This document shows positions 31,663-43,088 of a stretch of 64,000 nt of DNA, one piece after another. Numbering within the stretch: the first letter of the stretch is position 1; each line of letters opens with the position of its first letter. This stretch comes from Taxillus chinensis. Taxonomy: Eukaryota > Streptophyta > Magnoliopsida > Santalales > Loranthaceae. The stretch is taken from contig CM042089.1 of NCBI GenBank assembly GCA_023512835.1, forward strand, positions 29,268,440 through 29,332,439. The letters run 5' to 3'. The notes below the pieces were generated by a model, which was given only the letters and a program-made list of their open reading frames with translations, was not told where the DNA came from and did no database searches. The position numbers and the translations under genes are program-made.

Positions 31663-31860
31663 TGAGTTTGTAGAGAGAGAGAGAAAGAGGCACTTGTAGA
31701 GAGAGATTATAAAGTTCGAAGGTGGTCAAGGGAGAGAGAAGGAGAGAAAGAGACAGAGTCGAAGAGAGAGAGAGAGAGTTCTAGGGTTAGGGTTCGAGTG
31801 TGAAAACGACGAACATACCTTTGAGCTCCGTCTCTATCAGTGACTTATATATGAGTTGAG
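31663..31860 (-). promoter_or_regulatory. Promoter-like leader of the C2 extra frame
   Basis: On the minus strand TATATAAG (31844-31851) is followed by a telo-box-like AACCCTAACCCTAG (31781-31794), then long CT-rich leader sequence, then the ATG at 31662. The TATA to ATG distance is about 180 bp. This is the layout of many plant housekeeping promoters and suggests separate transcription of the extra frame. Confidence 0.65.
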
Positions 31861-33505
31861 AAGTGTATCGTAGAAGTCACTCATTCTGTCGGTTCGTCTT
31901 CATGGTCCGCGTTCTTTTCTCTGGCCCGCTCTTTTTGTCATCCGGATCCACCCATTGGAATATTCAAGCAATGAGTCCACGTCACCCCTTAAGTTGGTAT
32001 AGCTTCCAATTTAAGTGCACAGTGACGTGCTGATGTGTCTACGAGGCTTGAATAGTAAATGACAGACTTCATCTCGCTTCGATCCTTTAGACAGCAACTT
32101 CTACGAAGCTGGATGCTTTGAGGCTACGACCCTCAAAGCTTCGAAACAGTAGTCTTCGATCCCGCAGTTCTTCGATGCAGTTGCTTCGACTGCGAATTCA
32201 GTGAGCGGTGGATTTCTCTGGACTTTTCAACACTCAATCAACACACATGAGATGCATATGACAATTCACATAATATTATTTATGAGGAACAGTGTTGCGA
32301 GTGGAATTGAAGTTACATGACCAGAGCTTGATTTATTTCAACCGTAATGTCTGATTTACATGTATGGCAACTGTATCACTACCATTGAAGTCTCCATTTA
32401 CCTTAGAAATGATTAAGTATTTCATCACACAACATCATGTGCTAGAAGGTGATCGCTATGTTAACATAGCATCCAGTAAACCATGATTTATCAATTTTAA
32501 CAACCCAGTCATGAATCTTAAGTCTTCTCACATATTTAGCAAAACTCACTCAGCGGAGGCCTCACCCTCTCACTCTCGGATCAGCATGTGAGCTTGATTC
32601 AGGAACTAGAATTACACTGTGTAAGTAAGCTCATGGTCAACCGAATTTTACCACTACCCTGATCCAGCAATGATTTTCAGTTCAGCATAGATGACTTGAG
32701 AGACAAGATGGCCCTATTGAGAATCAAAACACACACTCTATCATTGTCTAATTTACAACATCGTACAAGTAGAGTTTGGAGTTTGATCATTCAGCTTGTC
32801 TGTGTGAGTTATCTATTTTCTTTTGTGGAGCACAATTTTTCAGTGCTTATTCATGAGCCTTTTTACAATGACAAAGCTCAACACAGTATCTTTTTGAATT
32901 ACATGATCATACAATTTAACCTCCAACTATTACTCTAACAGAGACACAATCTGGGGAATAGTGAGGACTCCCCCTAAGATAGGCAGTCAATCTATTGTAT
33001 ATTATCATTTTGCCTTTTTCAGCTTGCCTTTTTCAGTAAAAGGTAGTGGCTCTTCTTAAGTAATAGGCTTTTTATAATTCTCAAATACTACAGTCTCAGT
33101 CATCCTTTGAGCATTAAATCATTGAGGATCCTTTCCGTGCAGGCCAACAGTACCATGAGATACAACAGTTCCTGCTAGTTAATGAATGTAATACCAAACA
33201 GTTGATATTCGCTCAGATTAAAATGACAAGTAGGGGGAATATCATTCAATTTAAACATAAAGGAAATTGCACTCCTTTTACTCAAGACTTGAGGATTCAT
33301 GACAGGTTGCACAAAAGACTTGAACCAGGTTCAGAGGTAGCAAGTTTCATCCATGTGATTTCTCACTTTCTAGCAATAGATATGCATGAATCACACTTAG
33401 TCATCACTAATTTTCATGGAGACATCACTAGTTATTAACAGTGTCATACTTATGTTAATGAACAGGTAATTAGGTTGAAATGAAGCACAAGACATGCTGT
33501 AAGTC
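31861..33505 (-). other. C2 spacer between pol and the extra frame
   Basis: 1.6 kb without a credible coding frame. It contains a CTCCCCCTAAGATAGG tract near 32970, similar to tracts in the C1 tail and beside the C2 3' LTR. This could mark the original 3' end of C2 before it gained the extra frame. Confidence 0.55.
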
Positions 33506-35004
33506 TTATGAATTTAAATCTAACATGCCAAGTTTTGTCAGAAGTTCATTGAACCTGGTTTCTTGCAGTGGTTTGGTGAATATGTCGGCAAGCTGGTCAT
33601 CAGTGGATATATACTCCAGGGAAATGTCTTTCTTTAGCACATGATCACGTATGAAGTGATGTCTGACCTCAATGTGCTTAGTTTTGGGATGCATAACAGG
33701 ATTGTTGGAAATTGCAATGGCACTTGTATTGTCACAATACAGAGGTACGGCCTTCAGGTCAAACCCATAATCTGATAGTTGACTGGCCATCCAAAGCAAT
33801 TGAGCACAATAACTTCCTGTAGCAATATATTCAGCTTCAGCTGTGGAGGTTGAAACTGAATTCTGTTTCTCGCTAAACCAAGATACAAGTCTGTTGCCTA
33901 AGAGTTGGCATGTTCCACTTGTGCTCTTTCTATCAATCCTGCATCCGGAAAAGTCTGCATCTGAATATCCTCTCAGTTTAAAATCAGACTCTTTTGGATA
34001 CCATAATCCCAAATTCTCAGTTCCCTTCAGATACAGCATGATCCTCTTGACATGTGACAAGTGGGATTCCTTGGGATTAGCTTGGTATCTAGCACAGATG
34101 CATGTTGCAAACATTATGTCAGGTCTGCTTGCTATCAGATACAGCAAGGATCCAATCATGCTTCTGTATTCTGAGATATCCACCTCCTTCCCTGCTTCAT
34201 CCATATCCAGTTTGGCGTTTGTAGGAATGGGAGTCTTTATGTGTGTCACATCAGTCATCTTAAACTTCTTCAGAATCTCCTTTGTGTATTTGGTTTGACT
34301 GAGAAAGATCCCATCCTCCAACTGCTTGACCTCCAATCCAAGGAAGAATGAGAGTTCTCCCATCATACTCATTTCATATGCACTTTTCATTAGATGAGAG
34401 AAGTCTTCACATTGCTTTTTGTCCCTTGATCCGAATATGATGTCATCCACATAGATTTGGACTATCAAGGGTGATCCTTTTCCTTCCTTGAGAAACAGTG
34501 TGGGGTCAATTTTACCTTTTCTGAACTTGTTTTTGATCAGAAACTCTGACAATGTTTCATACCACGCTCTGGGAGCTTGTTTCAGTCCATAAAGAGCCTT
34601 TTTCAGTTTGTATACCTTACGCTCCTGGTTTGGATCTAGAAATCCGGGTGGTTGTTCAACATAGACTTCTTCTTGGAGGTCTCCATTCAAGAAAGCACTC
34701 TTGACATCCATCTGATAAACTTTGAAGTCCTTGAATGCTGCATATGCTAAGAACATGCGAATGGCCTCTAGTCTAGTAACTGGTGTAAAGGTTTCATCAT
34801 AGTCGATTCCTTCTTCTTGTCTGTATCCTTTTACAACCAGTCTGGCCTTGTTTCTGATTACAACACCATCAGCATCCAGTTTGTTTCTGAAAATCCATTT
34901 CATGCCAATGACTTGTTGTGATCTGGGCCTGTTGACCAACTCCCATACTTGCTGTCTTTTGAACTGATTCAATTCTTCTTGCATTGCATCAAATCAATGG
35001 TGAT
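33506..35004 (-). CDS. C2 reverse transcriptase and RNase H, open
   Basis: 492 codons without a stop, the best preserved polymerase in the window. RT motifs: [40 protein letters not shown] with the first catalytic Asp, [15 protein letters not shown], and [12 protein letters not shown] with the Asp pair. RNase [21 protein letters not shown] and [13 protein letters not shown], with Asp, Glu and Asp in place. It ends in LGMLDLNS at 33506. The M that opens the stretch (34984) is internal to a polyprotein, not a true start; coding continues upstream with a stop and frameshifts. Confidence 0.9.
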
Positions 35005-35245
35005 CCTGAACTGCATCGTCAACTGATTTTGGCTCCACTTGTGATAAGAAGCACATATAAAGATTTTCATGAAGTGTGGCAGCCCTTGTTTTAACTCATG
35101 CAGCTGGATCTCCAATTATCAGTTCAGAAGGGTGGTCCTTTAACCTTCTTCTTGATTTTGGAAGGTCTTCTCTTTCTTCATGATGAATGCCCAATTGCTC
35201 AATGTCAGGTTCTTGGGCTGGTATAGGTGGCAGAGTCTGAACAGG
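35005..35245 (-). pseudogene. C2 linker between integrase and RT
   Basis: Acidic and Asn/Glu-rich linker of the polyprotein. The frame changes near 35250, and at least one stop separates it from the RT piece. It corresponds to the low-complexity stretch in C1 at 2900-3400. Confidence 0.6.
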
Positions 35246-36172
35246 TTAAATGTTAAATTCAAGGTTTTCTTCTGATTTTTGACTTGGCTCCTCAGCAACC
35301 GGTTCAGCTCTGTGTTCATCAGGTTCGGGTGCATCTTCCCTTATCTCTGTTGTAGTGGGATTATCCATGTCTTGGTCTTCTATAATGACAGTGTCCTGTA
35401 CTTCATTTACATTTGTGTCTCCTTTCTGCATTCCATGGTTAATCTCATCAAAAGAAACATGAATAGACTCTTCAACAACTTTGGTTCTTCTATTAAATAC
35501 ATGATAAGCCTTGCTAGTCACGAAATATCCAACAAGATATCCATCATCTGATTTGGCATCAAACTTGTTCAAGTAATCCTTGCCATTGTTCAGAATGTCG
35601 CAAGTACACCCGAAAATCCTTAGGTGACCAATGTTTGGTCTCCTTCCCTTCCATAACTCATAGGGTGTTTTCATGGCTCGTTTGTTAATTAAAGTTCTGT
35701 TTTGTACATAACAAGCAATGGCAACAGCTTCAGCCCATAGGGATTTTGGGAACTGAGCTCCTGTCAACATGGTTCTAGCTGCTTCAACTAATGTTCGATT
35801 CTTTCTTTCAGCTACTCCATTTTGTTGTGGAGTTCTTGGTGCTGAGAAATTATGCTGGATATCATGTTCAATACAAAACTCTAGCATATCAGAAAATTTA
35901 AATTCCTTGCCATGAACGCTACAAATGTACTTAATAGAGAGATTCTTAACATTTGTGACCCAATTGAAGAGTTTGACAAGATTCTCAAATGTTTCAGATT
36001 TGTTTTTGAGAAACATGACCCATGTGTATCTGGTATAGTCATCTACTACTACAAGAAAGTATCGTGCACCAGATAAGGGAGACACATTTACTGGTCCACA
36101 TAGGTCCATGTGCAGAAGCTCGAGTGGTTGTGTGATTGAGGTTTTATCTATACTCTTAAAAGAATGTTTAAC
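35246..36172 (-). pseudogene. C2 integrase, catalytic Asp lost
   Basis: 287 open codons. The first catalytic Asp is in MDLCGPVNV, and the Glu is in PRTPQQNGVAERKNRT. The second Asp, expected in a SDHG motif, is Val (CSVHGKEF near 35920), a GAT to GTT type change, so this enzyme should be dead. C-terminal blocks follow (WKGRRPNIGHLRIFGC, SKAYHVFNRRTKVVEESIHV). A stop near 36174 separates it from the pre-integrase region. Confidence 0.85.
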
Positions 36173-36740
36173 CTACTTACCCAGCTGACAATCCCTACAC
36201 GGGTGTTCTTTCTCATAAACATGCTTAGGTAAGCCCTTAACCAAATCCAGAGATGCCAGTTTAGACATAGTCTTAAAGTTTAAATGGCCAAATCTCTTAT
36301 GCCACAACCAACTAATATCAGGTGAAGCTTTGGACAGAAAACAAATTGGTTCATCAGATTGAGCATTACCAAAGACCAACTTGTAGACATTACCTTGTCT
36401 ATGCCCATTTAGTTTCACCTCTTTGGAGACAGGGTCCATAACTGTGCAGGTGTGTTTAGTGAATAAAACTTCATAACCCTTGTCACACAATTGACTTATG
36501 CTCAACAGGTTATGTTTAAGACCTTGAACAACATATACATTTTGAATGGACACAGAACCATTAGAGAGAGTACCCTTACCAACAATCTTACCCTTTTTAT
36601 TGTCCCCGAATGCCACAGATGAAGCTGCAACCTCCCTTACCTCACTCAATAGAGAGGCATCATCTGTCATGTGCACAGAACAGGCACTATCAAGATACCA
36701 CTAGCTGGCATTGATCTTTTGTTTCTGGTGGCTGCTTTCA
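36173..36740 (-). pseudogene. C2 protease and GAG-pre-integrase region
   Basis: The active site reads LDSACSVHMTDD (Asp-Ser-Ala rather than Asp-Ser-Gly) near 36680, just after a stop that replaces a residue before Trp. The FGDNKKGKIVGKGTL block, typical of SIRE relatives, follows. Then come the zinc-binding WHKRFGHLNFKT with its His residues and CRDCQLGK with its Cys pair, near 36300 and 36185. Apart from the one stop the frame is open. Confidence 0.84.
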
Positions 36741-39363
36741 GCTTCAGGTACCTGTTCTTGCACAATGAGCAACTAAGTCTTGGGGGCCCAATTAAGATTG
36801 GGCTTTGGGTAAGTGAAAGCTGTAGTTGACAATTTAGGTTTCCAATAAGAAGGGGCAGATTTAACTTTCCATGTTAATCTAGGTGATCCTTCATTAGATT
36901 TATTAGCAGGATTAATCTTTAGATTTTCAGCACGTTTTCCTTCCTTATTGTTATCTTTAGCAGCTTTAGTGGGCACAGGTTTGACAGTTTTCTTCACAGG
37001 CTTGGTTTTTAAGTCTTTTGAATGGGTAGCCTGTGTGTGCCTGGTTTGTTTCTTCCTATCAGTGTTGTTATTGCACTGCAGATTTTTAGAGAAATTCAGC
37101 TATTTAAGGTTTACTCTGATTTCTGAGGCAATCTCCTTCCTAAGATACTCGGGGTAGAATCTGCACTGATAGGAGAGGTGTCCAACTTCACAACAGATGG
37201 GGCATGTGAAAGGTTTGGGTTGAACACTCTGTCTCAAGGGTTTTGCTGGAGTGTTAAGAGGTTTCTTAGGTTTTCTCACATATCCTAGACCGTTCTTAAC
37301 TCTTCCATCAGAGACAAACTTAGGCTGGAAGACAGCAGCCTTGCTGGATGAACCAGTCTCATATGTAGTAGTGTGTCTATTGAGTTTTGTCTCTGGAATA
37401 ACTACACCCTTACCCTTGCATTGGGATAGAGGACAGGTTGACTGAAGGTTCAGCTTTCAGTTCTATCTTAGCAACTACTGCATCACTGTCCTGAGATGCA
37501 ATAGTACCCAGGTCTTTGAGTTCGGGTGTTACTGGATTGGGTGAACTAGTAACAGCCATATTTCCACAATCAACGAGCACATTGCCAGCAGGAACAAAGC
37601 CAGCAAGACACTTGGTCTGAATAGGGTAGGTCTGGGCCTTGGCTATTTGGTTTTCAGAGAAACCTAGACCTAAGGCTAGACCTTTAACATCTGGAGTAGT
37701 CCTAAAGTGGGCTGCAATCTCGGCAGAGTCTTACCACTTTTGATGGATTTGTCTTTCCTTTTTCAGTTCTGCTTTGGTTTCAGCTAGTTCCTTTTCAAGC
37801 CTATCGATGTCTTTATTAGCCATTTTTAGTTTACCAGATTTGTCCAAAAGATCATCGTGTGTGCTTCTCATCTCACTCACTTCAGACCTTAATCTTCTCT
37901 CTGTTCTTTCATAATTATCTATAGAGTCTCTATATTCACATGAAAGTCGTTCCAGTTTAGAATAGTATCTTTCTTTGTCAGCTTTCATAGGAAGAAATTG
38001 TTCCTCCATTTCTTTAAGAGCTCTATAGGTATCTTCATACTCAATGTAGAGTTGTTCATAAGTTCTTACCTTGAGGGGAGGTAAATGGTCAGCCATGAAG
38101 CAGATGAGACTTTTTTCCTTCTTCTCCTCATCTGATAATTCTTCTTCCTCCTCAGTTTCACTATTAAACTTGTTGGTGACAAGCGCCTTCTTTCTCTTGT
38201 CATCCTTTCTACTTGAGGAGCCTTTGGTCTTCTTCTTCTGCTCAGCTGCCTCCTTTTTCTCCCTCTTTAGCTTATAACAGTCAGCAGCGAAGTGGCCGGG
38301 CTTGTTGCAGTGATAGCATTGCAACTTGTCCTTATCTTTTCCCTTAGAGAAAGATGAGGATGACTGCCTTGCTTTGCTTCTGTAGTTCCCCCTTCTCTTC
38401 AGCAGTTTCTTGACCAGAAATGCCACTTCTTCATCTTGAGGCACTCTCTGAGCCAAGTTCATTTGCTTCATCTTCTTCCTCTTCTGAAGATGCCTCTCGT
38501 GGTTCAACAACAGCCTTAAAAGCAACAGACTTATCCTTTTTCTTGGAAAGGTTCTCAAAGGCCTCAAGCTCTTCTTTTTGCATTTCAAATGTCTTGAGGT
38601 CCCCATATAATGCTTCCAAGGCGCAAGTCTTCCATTCCTTCAGCTGACGGATGGCTGATGTCTTTATCAGCAGTCTCAAGACAAGAGACCTCAGAAATTT
38701 GTCATTTTTGTCCTTCTGAGAGATCTCAACGTTGTAAGTCTTCATCCGTTGAATCAGACTTGTGAACCGTTTACAGATACTGTCCAATGACTCCTTCGGT
38801 TCACATCTAAAGGCTTCATACTCTTGTTTGAGCATGGAGATCTTGTTGTCCTGTATTTTCTCATCTCCTTTGTAGATGAGACAGAGCTTGTCCCATACCT
38901 CTTTAGCAGTCTCAAGATCCTACACATCCGTGAACATGTCATCATCAAGTGCAGAGAAAAGTTTGGCTTTTGCCTTGAAGCCGAGCTTTACTTTCCTATG
39001 CTCCACCTTAGACCAACTATCTGGGTCTTTTGTCATTATCCGACCTCTCTGCATACTCTTTGGGGTGAAAGGTCCGTTCTTTATTGTTTCCCAGAGATAG
39101 GTGTCGAGCATGTCTAGGTGTGCTCTCATTCTCGCTTTCCATTTGGAAAAACGTGCGGGTGTGCACATAGGTACTTGGGAGGATGAGCCAGACAAGACAT
39201 CGTAGAAGTCTTCTTGTTCTTTCTTATTGCTGCTGGTACTCAGTTCTTCCTGCTCCTGGTCTCCAGTCGCTCCTTCCTCTGGAATACAACTGGCCTCAAG
39301 TTCCTCAACAGAACTGGAGCTTGCTCTGGAGCTGGAGCTGCACTGCTGGAATCCATGTCGGCC
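36741..39363 (-). pseudogene. C2 gag
   Basis: Capsid block WKARMRAHLDMLDTYLWE near 39130 and the UBN2-type core (KLCLIYKGDEKIQDN, YEAFRCEPKES) follow a Ser/Glu-rich start near 39363. The first CCHC knuckle is intact (CYHCNKPGHFAADC near 38300). A long Glu/Lys coiled coil spans 37735-38060. A second, unlisted-looking knuckle CPICCEVGHLSYQC lies at 37162-37206. A TAG near 38920 and frameshifts near 38440 and 37735 break the frame. C1 has the same plan, which supports common lineage. Confidence 0.82.
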
Positions 39364-39392
39364 ATTAGGGATCTCTACAGAGTTGTAGAACT

Positions 39393-39406
39393 GCTTTGAT
39401 ACCAAT
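39393..39406 (-). promoter_or_regulatory. C2 primer binding site
   Basis: The plus strand GCTTTGATACCAAT gives TGGTATCAAAGC on the element strand, close to the initiator Met-tRNA site with one base change. It touches the LTR. Confidence 0.85.
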
Positions 39407-40998
39407 TGTAGGTCCCAAAGTGAGTCTAGAGGGGGGGGGGGTGAATAGACTTTCTTCGTGTGCGGAAGCTAGACTGTTAGCTGGGTTTTGGATTCCTGCT
39501 ATAGATGACTATGATGGAAGTATTTATGGAGAAGATGACAAAAGTATTGTAAGGATAGGTGAGTGATAATGAACTATCAGACAAAACTGAGATAAGTGTA
39601 AATGCTCTTTTCTCAACAGATCTCAGTTGTGAAAGAGATGGTTTATGATAGATCGAGGTGTGGAAAACTAATAACACTGAGATCAAGACTTAATGAAAGT
39701 GCTAGATCTTTGATAAACAACAAGATTCATGGATAAAAGAATGGATTGTTCTTGTTCTAGATTCAACACGGCGCACAACACTTTTTCAATTCTCTCAGAG
39801 TCTCTCTCTCTCTTGTTGGAACACACTTTTTTTTTCTGCAAAGGATTGGTTTTTTCTAAGTCCGTCAGAACCATTATCTTGTGTTCTGTGTGTTTCCCTT
39901 CTTTTGAGAGAGAGATTAAACTCATAATTTTGTCGTTAAGTGCGTGAGAGATATATTTTTAAGATTAAAGTGCTCGTGCTCCAAGTTGTCCATCCCGACA
40001 GACTGACTTCCCGCCACTGAAAATGCAGAATGTCAGGGATGGGTTGATCTGCTTTGATTTGCAGATCAATTGCCCATACTGCGTATTTGGCATGCAGTCG
40101 ATCTTGGCCGTTCATCCATGGATGGTAGTTGGCAGCAATTAATGTGTCATTAATGCGCTCAACTGCTTGGGACGGTGCCGACTTGCTATACAAACCCTAG
40201 CTGACGATATCGCTAAGTAGCTGTGTTTAGGGTTGTAACTTTGCCTCAGAGGAAGATGCCTCGTAGGTTTGGTGACTCGAAGATTTCAGTTAGCACCTGT
40301 AGTGAGTTGCGAAGTTTTGCTTCAGGCTTTATGGTGTTTCTGGGAGGCTACGACTCACATCTTTGAGTCTTCGAGGCTAGAGGTCAGGTTGGATTAGCCT
40401 TTTATGTCACTCTGTTAACTAATGTCTACGACTCTGCGTGTCTACGACTCTACGAGCCTGCGACTCTTCGAATAACGCTTAGAGTGACTTCTTCGAGTTC
40501 AGCTAATCTACCTGTTATTATAGCTACGAGTCTACGACTCTAGTTCTGCGGGTCTACGACCTTCGGGTCTCTCAGTTTACTATATTTGTCTAAGTGGTCT
40601 GAAAATCTTCGACTCTACGAGTTTTTAACTTCGCTTTTTTTGCTTAGTCTTTTTCAGAGGCTCATAAACTGAGTTCCTGTATAGCTACGACCCTTTAGCT
40701 ACAACTCTCCGCCATCGATCTCCGAGTCTGGAAGTGTGACAATTTCTCTATAGTGACTGTGTCCCTTGAGTCTACGAGTCTACGACTCTACGACCCTTGA
40801 TTTACAGTTTCATTTGTTTGCCAATCTTTATAGCATCGACTCTTCGTTCTTCAACCTACGAGTCTACGAGTCTAGTTTTCTTTACACTGTTCGAAGGCTT
40901 CGACTCTGTGACTTTCGATCTACGAGTCTACAAGTCCTATTTTCTTAACAATGTTCGAAGGTTTCGACCGTACGACTCTACGAGTCTTCGAGTCTAGT
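39407..40998 (-). mobile_element. C2 5' LTR, truncated by G3
   Basis: Aligns with 26653-28235 of the 3' LTR and stops at CTAGT (40994-40998), where G3 begins. The remaining 371 bp are not found on the far side of G3. Confidence 0.9.
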
Positions 40999-41486
40999 TG
41001 TCACGCCCCGGATTTCCAACCCGAGGAAACCGGCACGTGACTCCCCTTTTACCCACACGGAGGGCAAAGGGGTTAGGATACAAACCAAGAATATTACATT
41101 TTAAACATCCACAACACATTCAAGAAAGTAATGTTCATAAAAATAATCCAAACCAGTTTATTACAATGAAATCCTTTCCAATCCCATCCCCACTGGGGTT
41201 ACATCAATTCCAATAAAAATAACATAAAGGGTAGACAGTAAAGTAAATAAGGTCTTCCACCTTGGTGTTCCCACCTAACGCCTGTAGGTTCCTGTAAAGA
41301 AAACAACATGGTAGGAGGGGTGAGCAACCACAGCTCAGTAGGGATCATGTCTCCCCAACCCATCCCATGCACCTAACATCTACATGCCTTGTGTACAAGT
41401 GCTGTGTCGTGATACAATTATTCCACCAGATATAATTACAGGCTATAACAGCAAACACAATCATACACGGGCTGGTACATCAACAC

Positions 41487-41667
41487 TCCCGGGCTTCCAC
41501 AGCCACCGGGTTTCCAAGGACAGTCCCGGGCTTCCACAGCCACCGGGTTTCAAGAACAGTCCCGGGCTTCCACAGCCACCGGGTTCCAAGAACAGTCCCG
41601 GGCTTCCACAGCCACCGGGTTCCAAGAACAGTCCCGGGCTTCCACAGCCACCGGGTTCCAAGAACAC
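41487..41667. repeat. 36-bp minisatellite in G3
   Basis: Five copies of a unit like CCCGGGCTTCCACAGCCACC plus GGGTTCCAAGAACAGT. It occupies the place of the 26-bp array in G1 and G2 LTRs. Confidence 0.92.
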
Positions 41668-42128
41668 AGCACACATAGCCACACTTAGTCACACAGACAT
41701 AACACCAAACACTTAGCATGCAAAGCCTCACAGGTATGAAACCAAACAGTTGGTGTACATAAATTCACAGGCTCATAAACCCAGTCACACAGGCATTTTT
41801 CGAAGCATGTAGCAGGCATGTCATACAGGCATTTTATCGAACACTTTTCATGCATCACACAAACACCAGAAACACCAAAATCGCCATTGAAGGCCAACAT
41901 CCATATAGGAGATCACACCTATATGGATTACATATATATATATATAACAGATATAGCCCATAATCTGCCCTAGAACCCTAGGACAGAGGAGGGTTTAGGA
42001 AGAACAGAACCCCTACCTCAGGTAAGACGCAACAACGCGGCAATAGTCTGATCCCAAGCCGAACGCCGTCCACCCACGAGGCTCTGACCACCCACGCAAG
42101 GCGCCAGGCAGCAACCAGGAGCTCTCCT

Positions 42129-42130
<2 letters not shown>

Positions 42131-42177
<47 letters not shown>
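42131..42177. repeat. CT microsatellite in G3 transcribed leader
   Basis: About 23 CT units, GA on the element strand, downstream of the TATA box. The other family LTRs have shorter runs at the same place. Confidence 0.95.
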
Positions 42178-42179
<2 letters not shown>

Positions 42180-42740
42180 GACGGCTGGTGGAGCAACAAA
42201 CCCTAAACCTAAAACAGAGGGGCTTCTCCTCCTTATATAGACAACACAACATCAAAACGACGTAGTTTTGATTAAGTGAATCCCAGCATCAAAACGACGT
42301 ATTTTTGATCACACAAGTTAGCACCTTTCCGCACCCATATAGGCCAAAATACTCAGAATTTCAACATGGTCCTTTGGAGAAAGTTCATTAGAATGTCAAA
42401 ACCAAGGGAACCATGCAAAAATATGCCTGCACGCCAATTTGCACGTGAATTCCCCAATTCACGTGCAACTCCAAATGCACTCCAAATGCGCTCAAACTTC
42501 ACCCCTAGCCTCCTTGCATCATGTAGAAGACAACCACACTTGCACGTGAAATGGACCCAATTCACGTGCACCTCACATACAAGTCCATTTGGCCTGAAAC
42601 TTCTGTGGTAGATAGAGAACATCATTCTAAGCATCTCTCCTTTTGCATGTGAATTCATTGGAGTCCATTTACTGGGTCAAAATCTAGAAAAACTCCACTC
42701 AGAAGGTAAAACTGACTAACTCATGGTACGGGTCCTTACA

Positions 42741-43088
42741 TCATCCGAGATAGCCCAGCTCATACCCGTCACAAGAATTTTGTCCGCTTTGGCCAACCAG
42801 TCTTGGGCCTCGCCCTCATGGCCTGCTCCGCACGGTTTTGTCTTTGGGCCTCGCCCAAAACGCGTCCCTGTGAGGTGAGGTATCCGTCCCCTCCTATAAG
42901 GCGGACTTTGTTCTCCTCACCAAGCAATGTGGGACTAACACCCACTCATGGGTCGTTACAATCCACCCCCCTTAGGAGGCCCACGTCCCCGTGGGACCAT
43001 GGCACACCGCTCCGGTCCGGCTCGATACCATCCAAGATAGCCCAGCCCATACCCGTCACAAGAATTTTGTCCGCTTTGGCCAACCAGT
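42741..43088 (-). mobile_element. TRIM element, 5' LTR truncated
   Basis: Miniature LTR element: 3' LTR 42744-42960 (217 bp, ending CGTTACA), 70-bp interior with PPT (plus strand ATCCACCCCCCTTAGG, 42961-42976) and PBS (plus strand GGCTCGATACCA, 43019-43030), then the first 58 bp of the 5' LTR (43031-43088). The two LTR copies share TCC(A/G)AGATAGCCCAG through GGCCAACCAGT with few differences. No coding. It ends abruptly in A1 gag. Confidence 0.8.

Larger units (their letters stand above)
26653..40998 (-). mobile_element. C2: SIRE-like Copia element with an extra Ulp1-like frame
   Basis: 14.3 kb on the minus strand: truncated 5' LTR (39407-40998), PBS, gag with two zinc knuckles, protease, integrase, RT-RNase H, a 1.6-kb spacer, a 2.7-kb extra degenerate reading frame, PPT, complete 3' LTR (26653-28606). 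SIRE relatives are known for carrying additional sequence after pol, sometimes an envelope-like frame; here the extra frame is peptidase-like. The last 371 bp of the 5' LTR and the right target copy are lost beside G3, so the GTAAC flank at 26648-26652 has no partner. Confidence 0.88.
40999..42740 (-). mobile_element. G3: lone Tekay-type Gypsy LTR
   Basis: 1742 bp, TGTCACGCCCCGG to GGGTCCTTACA, with no internal region. It has the family promoter (TATA near 42233, palindromes 42251-42272 and 42288-42309) and the CACGTG block, but the minisatellite slot holds a 36-bp unit. Flanks differ: CTAGT in C2 on the left, TCATC at the TRIM on the right. A normal solo LTR would have matching flanks, so G3 probably arose by recombination between two insertions, deleting what lay between. 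Confidence 0.87.

Noticed and set aside
41461..41731. Repetitive Gly/Pro-rich open stretches on both strands
   Set aside because: They are produced by the 36-bp minisatellite, whose unit is a multiple of three.
42741..43088. Cassandra-type TRIM with a 5S rRNA-like promoter
   Set aside because: I could not find 5S A-box or C-box sequence; only LTR, PBS and PPT features support a TRIM.
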